Below are positions 57,167 to 64,000 of a stretch of DNA of 64,000 nt, one piece after another (position 1 is the first letter of the stretch; each line of letters begins with the position of its first letter). Position numbers and translations under genes: made by a program. Source of the DNA: Rutidosis leptorrhynchoides (taxonomy: Eukaryota > Streptophyta > Magnoliopsida > Asterales > Asteraceae); NCBI RefSeq assembly GCF_046630445.1, contig NC_092338.1, positions 339,411,001-339,475,000 of the forward strand, in the 5' to 3' direction. The notes below the pieces were generated by a model. That model was not told the DNA's origin. It searched no databases and worked only from the letters and a program-made list of their open reading frames with translations.

Positions 57167-59149
57167 TGATAATGCTAAAAACGAACATATATTTCATAGC
57201 ATTATTCCTCAAGAAAGACAAGCTTTTAGTTGCAATTGTTCTATTTACAAGTGATATTCGTTTAAATAATAAAAGGTGAAGACAAAAGACAGATTCGACG
57301 ATTTGAAGACGCAAACGACCAAAAAGCTCAAAAGAACAAAAGACAATCAAAAAGGTTCCAATTATTGATAAGAAACGTCTCGAAATCACAAGAGTACAAG
57401 ATTCAAAACGCAAAGTACAAGATATTAAATTGTACGCAAGGACGTTCGAAAATCCGGAACCGGGACTAGAGTCAACTCTTAACGCTCGACGCAACGGACT
57501 AAAAATTACAAGTTAACTATGTATATAAATATAATATAATATATAATTAATTATATTAATTATATATATATTATATATATATAATAAAAACCGTCGGCAG
57601 CAAGAAACTCCAAGGGTGTGAGCTGTAAATACCTCTCCGCGACTCGCGGAGTTTTAAGGGCATTTTGCCGCGAGTCGCGGAGCCCCAAAAATCAAGTCTG
57701 GCTATAAAGCCAACCGAATTCTGATCAAATTTGATCATCTTTTTCTCTTTCTCTTCATACGTAAATATATTTATATTTATAATTTATATTTTAATTTTAA
57801 TTATAATTCTAATAATAAGGGTATGTTAGCGAATGTTGTAAGGGTGTAAGTCGAAATTCTGTCCGTGTAACGCTACGCTATTTTTAATCATTGTAAGTTA
57901 TGTTCAACCTTTTTACATTAATGTCTCGTAGCTAAGTTAATATTATGCTTATTTAAAACGAAGTAATCATGATGTTGGGCTAATTACTAAAATTGGGTAA
58001 TTGGGCTTTGTACCATAATTGGGGTTTGGACAAAAGAACGACACTTGTGGAAACTAGACTATGGGCTATTAATGGGCTTTATATTTGTTTAACTAAATGA
58101 AAGTTTGTTAATGTTAATATAAAGATTTACAATTGGGCGTCCCTATAAATTACCATATACACTCGATCGGACACGATGGGCGGGGTATTTATATGTACGA
58201 ATAATCGTTCATTTAACCGGACACGGGAATGGATTAATAGTCACTAGAATAATTAAAACAGGGGTGAAATTACATTCAAGGGTAATTGGTGTAATTGTTA
58301 ACAAAGTGGTAAAACCTTGGTTTACACGCAGTCGATAACCTGGTGTATTCATTAAACAAAGTATTAAAACCTTGTTACAATTCGAATCCCCAATTAGTTG
58401 GAATATTTAACTTCGGGTATAATAATAATTTGTCAAGGACACTTGCAATTTATATTTATGACTGATGGACTGTTATGGACAAAAACCAGACGGACATATT
58501 GAATAATCCAGGACAAAGGACAATTAACCCAAGGGCATAAAACTAAAATCAACACGTCAAACATCATGATTACGGAAGTTTAAATAAGCATAATTCTTTT
58601 ATTTCATATTTAATTTCCTTTATTTTATATTTAATTGCACTTCTAATTATCGCACTTTTATTTATTGTTATTTAATCGCACTTTTAATTATCGTACTTTT
58701 TAATTATCGCAATTTTATTTTATCGCATTTTTATTATTCGCAATTTCATTATCGTTATTTACTTTACGCTTTAATTTAAGTCTTGTATTTATTTTATATT
58801 TTACATTAGGTTTTAACTGCGACTAAAGTTTTAAAATCGACAAACCGGTCATTAAACGGTAAAAACCCCCCCTTTATAATAATAATATTACCTATATATA
58901 TATTTGTATTTTTATAAAAGTAAACTAATATAGCGTTGAGCTTTGTTTAAAGATTTCCCTGTGGAACGAACCGGACTTACTAAAAACTACACTACTGTAC
59001 GATTAGGTACACTGCCTATAAGTGTTGTAGCAAGGTTTAAGTATATCCATTCTATAAATAAATAAATATCTTGTGTAAAATTGTATCGTATTTAATAGTA
59101 TTTTCTGCTAAAATTTAATAGTATTTTATACCCCTCTGCTTTGACATCA
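57167..59149 (+). repeat. Athila copy 2, 3' LTR
   Basis: 1983 bp. TATAAAG is at 57703-57709 and the palindrome pair at 57635-57682. It is preceded by the purine-rich CAAGTGTGGGAATATT and followed by the target duplication GTGAC. Confidence 0.93.
57635..57682 (+). repeat. Palindrome pair in Athila copy 2 3' LTR
   Basis: 57635-57651 and 57668-57682, identical to the 5' LTR pair. Confidence 0.92.
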
Positions 59150-59195
59150 GTGACCTTGTATATTAAAACAGAGGTCAGAGGGCGAACTGAGTAGG

Positions 59196-59233
59196 GTGCG
59201 CTCAGCGCACACTTAGGGGTGCGCCTGGCGCAC
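59196..59233 (+). repeat. Palindrome pair 1 in chromovirus LTR-C
   Basis: GTGCGCT-C-AGCGCAC (59196-59210) and GTGCGCC-T-GGCGCAC (59219-59233), each with perfect 7-bp arms and one central base, 8 bp apart. The innermost arm pair differs between the two copies (T:A versus C:G) yet is complementary in both. Confidence 0.92.
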
Positions 59234-60140
59234 TCCTCACTGTAGCCGGGTTCTGTTTGTTTTATTCAGATATTTTGATGGGCATTTTGGTAATTTTACT
59301 TGTGGACGAGTTGGAGGCCAGTAGGTCGGATCTTGGGGTATCATTCATTCCATTTTCAACAACCTTATCTTCTTCACTTCAATTTTAGAGAGAGAAAGTG
59401 ACATTCTTGTGTGAGAAAGCTCAAGCAAAGGAAGGAGGAGCTAGTTTTGAGTCTTAGCTCGAGTTATAAAGTTGTTCATCTCTTCTCTAGCTACGTTTTG
59501 GTTGTAGTGGTATGTTCTAACTTTAATTTCCTTACTTTGATTTTGTGTAAGGGTTAGGGTTTGGGTAAATGAAGAACATAAAACCCATATTTGGTGATTT
59601 TGGGTGTTCTTGGGTAAGATGGAGTCATAAAGACTCAATGGTAACTAACCTAGGGTTTTAAAATGTTAATTGATGTTTATGAGTTCTAATTGGTTAGTCA
59701 ATCACTAGCACACCTAGTTAATTAGTAAATGGGTGTTAGATGGGTTAGTAGATAACCCGAAATGGGTGCGTTGACTTTAAATTAGTCAAAGGGCTAATGA
59801 TTGACCTAATTGGGAAATATGGGTATGAAATACCCTAATTGTGTAATGGTTAGTGTTGTTGGACCTTAATCACTAGCTTTTAAATGATTAATGATGGTCT
59901 TGACCCTCATAGGGCGGTTTTGGTGAAAATGGGGCATTTAATGCATTTAAGTCATTAAATGCACATAAGTGAATTGTTGGTATCTAGTCCAACTAGCTAT
60001 TGTGTTGATTGAAGTACTTATTATATTAGGTACTTTGCGTTGAAACTTGCGGAAGTATAAAACCGTCACCGAATCATTAAGGTGAGTGGAATAATTATAT
60101 GTGTAGGTATATAATGTATTTATTTGTTGTAGCGTGAGAT

Positions 60141-60360
60141 GTGAGGTGTCGAGGTGCTAAGACACCACATTTCACGTGACGAGTGAAGCATCGAGGTGTT
60201 AAGATGCCACTCGAGGTGAAGCATCGAGGTGTTAAGATGCCACCTAGGAGTGAAGTGTCGAGGTGTTAAGATGCCACTCCATAATAAAGGGTGAAGTGTC
60301 GAGGTGTTAAGATGCCACCCGAGGGTGAAGTATCGAGGTGTTAAGATGCCACCCGGGGGT
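60141..60360 (+). repeat. Minisatellite in LTR-C
   Basis: Six units sharing GTGAAGYRTCGAGGTGTTAA and then GATGCCAC, with variable spacers giving periods of about 33-48 bp, followed by a degenerate unit to about 60383. The first unit is the most diverged. Confidence 0.85.
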
Positions 60361-61055
60361 TAGTGATACGAGGTGCTAAGTACATTAATGGATGTTGTGA
60401 ACTCCGATGGCCTTTCGCGGGCGCCATTCCCTTGTACGATTGGTTAACCATGGTTATTGTGTTGTAAGCGAAAGCATATTATATTGTTCAAGTTATATAT
60501 ATTTATGCGATTGTTATGCTAGCTTGTGGTATTGGAGGTTGGTAGCCTCGTATTGATGATAAGCTAATTGTGTTGCTAGCATGTATTCGGTATGTGTATT
60601 GAGTGTTTGCAAGTAGGTATATTATATATGTATGTGTATAATTATTGCATTCACTAAGCTTTGCTTACCCTCTCATTGTTTATCTTTTTATAGGATCCGG
60701 TGTTGACAAGGGTAAGGGCATTCGTTTGGATTAGAGATCCCGCTTGTTGCTTAGGGGACGCTTTTGGGATGTTATAGCTTTTGGAGTTTGACCGATATTT
60801 GGGTAGTTTAACCCCCAAACACCATGCTCATAGTGTCATTTAGAAATTAAACTAATGTGGTCGAAACTCGTGTTTTGTATGAAACTCGTAAAACGGCCGA
60901 TGTGGGCCCCGTTTTGTAAAACTCATTTTATTATTGAATCGTGTGAGTTTTAACTATTATGAAATGTTGTGAAAAGCGTTTCGTCTAAATATGTCGGGAA
61001 GTGGGAGATCTTTAATTGAAAATTGACAAAACCGGACAGAACTGAATGTGGGCCT

Positions 61056-61093
61056 GTGCGCGCCGCGCACCCCAAGGGGTGCGCGTGGCGCAC
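61056..61093 (+). repeat. Palindrome pair 2 in chromovirus LTR-C
   Basis: GTGCGCG-C-CGCGCAC (61056-61070) and GTGCGCGTGGCGCAC (61079-61093; one mismatch in the arms), 8 bp apart, the same spacing as pair 1, and about 60 bp before the LTR end. Confidence 0.9.
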
Positions 61094-61156
61094 TCTACTG
61101 ATAATTTTTTTTTTGTTTCGCGTATTCGGTTGGTTATTGGTTTGGGTTGTTACAAG

Positions 61157-61172
61157 TGGTATCAGAGCATGG
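61157..61172 (+). other. Primer binding site after LTR-C (initiator tRNA-Met)
   Basis: TGGTATCAGAGCATGG, two bases after the CA end of LTR-C. It matches the chromovirus-type primer site and shows that LTR-C also acts as a 5' LTR. Confidence 0.85.
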
Positions 61173-61538
61173 TCTAAGGGATTTAGGCGACTTGAGATAG
61201 GTGCCTAGACTTAGACTTATTTGTGTATGCGCTTTATGCGGGACTTGTAGGAGACGGGTCGGACCGGGAGTTGATTAGAGCTTAGGTTTATGTGAACTAA
61301 CCTTGCGCTAATTGTTTTATGTTGTGTTAGCAATCATCAAGCAAGATAGACGTTGTACTAGCAAGTTAATGCGACGTGCTTGCGTAACAATGATTAGCTA
61401 CCATTGTTACGAGTTCAAATCGTGTCAAACAAGCGATGTACGATGATTGTTGAGCAAGATGGGGTAGTGTGGTGTATATGTGTATACATATGTGTTAAGT
61501 CTTTTTGTTTCGTTGTTTAATTTACTTCGTTTTATAGA
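61173..61538 (+). other. Leader of the chromovirus unit after LTR-C
   Basis: About 365 bp of non-coding sequence between primer site and gag ATG. Confidence 0.55.
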
Positions 61539-61667
61539 ATGAAGATGAGAAATGGACACGACACCAATGACGGAGGTACGAGTGAGGACGTTGAACTCAC
61601 GGCCAAGGTTGAGGCCATCTTTAAAAGGCTAAAAAAGGATTTTCTCGACGATGTTCGAAAGGTTTTC
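61539..61667 (+). pseudogene. Chromovirus gag N-terminus, broken by insertion
   Basis: The ATG at 61539 opens a frame of about 43 codons, acidic and then basic (TAKVEAIFKRLKKDF), placed as a gag start after a Met-tRNA primer site. It is cut at 61667 by the LTR of an Athila-like element. The remainder is outside the window. Confidence 0.6.
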
Positions 61668-63239
61668 TGATATTGCTCAATAACATCATATATATCTATC
61701 GCAATATCGTGTAAAAATGCTCTAGAATCAAGGATAATAAAGGCATTTCTACAAGTGATAGGCCAAGATGTGCAAATTTGTATTGAAGAGTGATTTATAA
61801 AGAGTTTTGATGATTTATGACCTTGGTTGATCCCGATACGAATTAAGGTCTATTTAGTGCTCTAAAATGGTAAAACAAAGCTTCAAATGATTGGTAATTC
61901 GTCTAAATGGAAGAGGACTAAAAAGAAAACGAGACAGTAAGTTTCAGTACATTGGGACGCCGTCCGGGGCTTTGGGACGCCGTCCAGCTCTTTTAAATGG
62001 GACGCCGTCTGGAGAATTGGGACACCGTCCAAGGCTTTACAATAGGACGCCGTCCAGCCTTTAGGACGCCGTCCTGTAGTAGGTTTCAGCCACTTTTGAC
62101 TTTTGACCTACTTTCTCCACTTTAAAACCTACTGATTGAGGAACTGTTTTATCACATACGAAATCAGAGGTTACAGAGACGATTTTGGGAGAAAATTTGG
62201 TGAACTCCAAGCTCTTGGAAGAGGCTCAACATCAAGTCTTTAAAGATCAAAACCTTCTCCATCCAAGATTCATTCTCTAGTAGGTTGTTTTCTTGTTCTC
62301 CAACAATGAATTCTACTTATCAGTTGATTGTTATTTTGCTTGTAATTATGATTGTTGGCTAAACTCTATAATGTTTGTCTAGATAAATAACCGAGATGTT
62401 GAATGTTTACTTTTGATTGATTGTTATTATGCACGATAGTTTAATGTTTGAATACAAGAACCATTCTTGTTAAAGTTTAATCCTTTCGATTCAACTAATT
62501 GATATGTTCATTTGATTAAGAAACATCATCTTGTTAAATTAATGTATTGATTTACACCTAGTGACATGTGTTTATCCATCTTTTACCAAAAGGGATAAGT
62601 TGAGTTCAAATGGTCAGCTTACATAGGAATGTAAGAACGACTCTTGTAGACACTTTCGGATAGCCTAATTGATATGTGTAGTTATATAGGTGAACGATCA
62701 ATTCCCTAGATTATATTATACATATTTTCATTACTCGATTCCATATAACTAATAGGTGTTAGTAATTTGCCTTATCTAGTGACGTTTATAAGGATCTTAT
62801 TACCACCCTAAATTGATTACTTGGGTTGGGTGAATTGAGCATTTAACCGGACCAAGGGAATGAACTAGTTCCTCAATCAGTGGGTGAATTGGCTATTTAA
62901 CTATCTTACTTGCTTTCTTTGCACTTATTTTCATCTTATAAACTTAAAAGACCAAAAATATTGTTTTTACATTTAACCTTCTCTGATTTGGCTAAATCGT
63001 TAAATAGCCACCAAAACATAAAACTTGTACCTTTAAGCTTCATTTACTTAGTTAATCATAATATAGTTTATAATTCTAGTTTGACTAATACAACTGTCCT
63101 TGGAACGATACACGGAACTAAACCAGTTACTATACTACTACACGATCGGGTACACTGCCCGTTAGTGTGTAGCAATCTCTAATCGGTATTTTTCAATATT
63201 ATTTTATACAACAATTCATATACCACTTTTCGCACATCA
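61668..63239 (+). repeat. 5' LTR of the third Athila-like element
   Basis: 1572 bp from TGATATTGC to CACATCA. It carries a cluster of six short palindromes near its 5' end (61955-62074). No second copy is in the window. The 90-codon frame at 62910-63182 has no recognisable product. Confidence 0.78.
61955..62074 (+). repeat. Six-fold GGACGCCGTCC palindrome cluster
   Basis: GGACG-C-CGTCC occurs at 61955-61965, 61975-61985, 62045-62055 and 62064-62074. One-mismatch copies lie at 62000-62010 and 62020-62030. Gaps of 8-14 bp group them as three pairs. Each has 5-bp arms and a single central C. Confidence 0.92.
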
Positions 63240-63245
63240 AGTTTT

Positions 63246-63263
63246 TGGCGCCGCTGCCGGGGA
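63246..63263 (+). other. Primer binding site, third Athila-like element (tRNA-Asp)
   Basis: TGGCGCCGCTGCCGGGGA, six bases after the LTR, identical to that of the complete Athila copies. Confidence 0.88.
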
Positions 63264-63416
63264 CAGTTTTGTGTCAAAATAGAATTATTGACTAATTTGT
63301 GATTGAGTAGTTTCTTAATTATTTTAAATTATTAATAGTCTTTGAATTTTAGCCTTATAGAATCGATGCATTTAATAGTTTTGTTAGTTGTGTGATAGAC
63401 AGATTTTAGGTTGCAT

Positions 63417-64000
63417 ATGCCACATACCCGAAGTTCAGATTCTCCATTACTTACACCGCTTACGGAACCTGATAGAAAGCTTGGTAGGATCCCGAAAGAA
63501 GTACTTGAACTTTTTGAATCTTCATCAAAACAGGAAACTTTTGATACAGAATCAAGTACAACCAAGCCGAGATATTCTGAATTTGGTGAGCCCGTTCCTC
63601 CTCCAAAATTTGAAATGGAAGGAGAAAGACCGTTGATACCAAGACAATCAATGGCAGCAAAGATGAAAGCAACACGAATCGGACAAGGTAGTGCCATTAC
63701 TCCGCCCACTGGTGAGGTAAATTTTGAAATAAAAGAACCTATTCTCCAAATGATTAATAACATGTGTCAATTTGGTGGTGGTCCGAATGAAGATGCAAAC
63801 GAACATATTCGTCTCTTTCAAGAGATATGTCTTCTTTTCAAACTTAAACCAGAAACTGACCAGACCATATTTTTAAGACTTTTCCCATGGACACTCCACG
63901 GGGAAGCACGAAGTTGGTTAGATTCATTGGCCGAGGCTACGATAGAAACTTGGGACGGTATGTTGGAAAAATTTCTTAAGAAATATTTCCCAGCATCTAA
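63417..64000 (+). CDS. Gag of the third Athila-like element (partial, open at window end)
   Basis: From ATG 63417 the frame is open to the last base (194 complete codons, no stop). It has a Ser/Thr/Pro-rich head, then RIGQGSAITPP, then a capsid-like region with NEDANEHIRLFQEIC, LRLFPWTLHGEARSWLDSL and ETWDGMLEKFLKKYFPAS. These align in order with the gag of the complete Athila copies ([14 protein letters not shown], [24 protein letters not shown]), at moderate identity. The sequence break at the window end hides the knuckle and pol. Confidence 0.87.
   Translation, partial: MPHTRSSDSPLLTPLTEPDRKLGRIPKEVLELFESSSKQETFDTESSTTKPRYSEFGEPVPPPKFEMEGERPLIPRQSMAAKMKATRIGQGSAITPPTGEVNFEIKEPILQMINNMCQFGGGPNEDANEHIRLFQEICLLFKLKPETDQTIFLRLFPWTLHGEARSWLDSLAEATIETWDGMLEKFLKKYFPAS

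Larger units (their letters stand above)
42235..59149 (+). mobile_element. Athila-type Ty3/gypsy element, copy 2 (complete, plus)
   Basis: A 16,915-bp element has two 1983-bp LTRs (about eight mismatches by eye) and a perfect 5-bp target duplication GTGAC (42230-42234 and 59150-59154). The order is 5' LTR, Asp-tRNA primer site, leader, gag-pol, zinc-knuckle ORF, apparent intron, third ORF, 3' region, 3' LTR. It is in opposite orientation to copy 1, 13.8 kb away, and closely similar over the whole internal region. Gag-pol is intact; the third ORF has a one-base frameshift. Confidence 0.94.
42175..61154 (+). mobile_element. Chromovirus LTR-C, split by Athila copy 2
   Basis: The LTR starts TGTAAGACC (42175). 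It is interrupted after 60 bp by Athila copy 2 (target GTGAC), resumes at 59155 and ends GGTTGTTACA (61154), giving about 2060 bp without the insertion. Its left flank is pol end plus polypurine tract, and its right flank is primer site plus gag start, so it is shared by two tandem units like LTR-A. It contains two palindrome pairs and a minisatellite. No other copy of this LTR is in the window. Confidence 0.82.
61668..64000 (+). mobile_element. Third Athila-like element (5' part, runs off window)
   Basis: 5' LTR 61668-63239, Asp-tRNA primer site, short leader and the start of a gag-pol frame. It shares the primer site, TGAT...ATCA ends and gag type with the two complete copies, but its LTR sequence is different, so it is a separate family. 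It is inserted in the gag of the unit following LTR-C; the expected target duplication is TTTTC (61663-61667). Confidence 0.82.

Noticed and set aside
60141..60360. CRISPR-like array
   Set aside because: Repeat core and spacer lengths are irregular, the array is inside an LTR of a plant element, and there is no associated gene.

Overview
This is plant nuclear DNA made almost entirely of nested LTR retrotransposons. No ordinary host gene is visible. The window is AT-rich, with initiator-Met and Asp tRNA primer binding sites, Ale/Retrofit-type Ty1/copia, chromovirus (Tekay/Del-like) and Athila-type Ty3/gypsy proteins, tRNA-derived SINEs and long AT microsatellites. A eudicot is likely. The LTR families look to me like those of Asteraceae, but that is an impression and not a search result.

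Left block (1-35257). A long chromoviral LTR (1-2765, minus) lies in the 3' LTR of an Ale-like copia element (minus strand, 2766-6630 plus 34674-35257). The copia gag is split by a chromoviral tandem (minus): LTR-B (32291-34673), internal 1, LTR-A (9158-11540), internal 2 (truncated at 6631). Internal 1 is split by a complete 16.8 kb Athila element (copy 1, minus, 11660-28465, target duplication GACAT).

Middle (35258-41933). There is no gene. It holds a SINE with a 15-bp target duplication, a MITE-like element, an AT-rich LTR-like stretch with (AT)n and (ATT)n arrays and a second SINE, and an LTR fragment related to 1-2765.

Right block (41934-64000). A chromodomain fragment and polypurine tract lead into a third chromoviral LTR (LTR-C, plus strand). 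LTR-C is split by a second complete Athila element (copy 2, plus, 42235-59149, target duplication GTGAC), then resumes and is followed by a primer site and the start of gag. That gag is broken by a further Athila-like element (from 61668), whose gag ORF runs off the window.

The Athila copies share one plan: LTR, Asp-tRNA primer site, leader, one gag-pol ORF, a 138-codon zinc-knuckle ORF, an apparent intron, an ATHILA-ORF1-like third ORF and a long 3' region. Gag-pol is intact in copy 2 and has one stop in copy 1; the third ORF is intact in copy 1 and frameshifted in copy 2.

The main unexplained signal is a set of short GC-rich palindromes with a single central base. They occur in pairs or clusters in four otherwise dissimilar families: Athila CCGCGA-C-TCGCGG, chromovirus A/B CCGCGCG-C-CGCGCGG, LTR-C GTGCGCT-C-AGCGCAC, and the third Athila-like LTR GGACG-C-CGTCC. 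The second signal is conserved splice-site placement in Athila that would deliver the third ORF from an ATG overlapping the end of the zinc-knuckle ORF.
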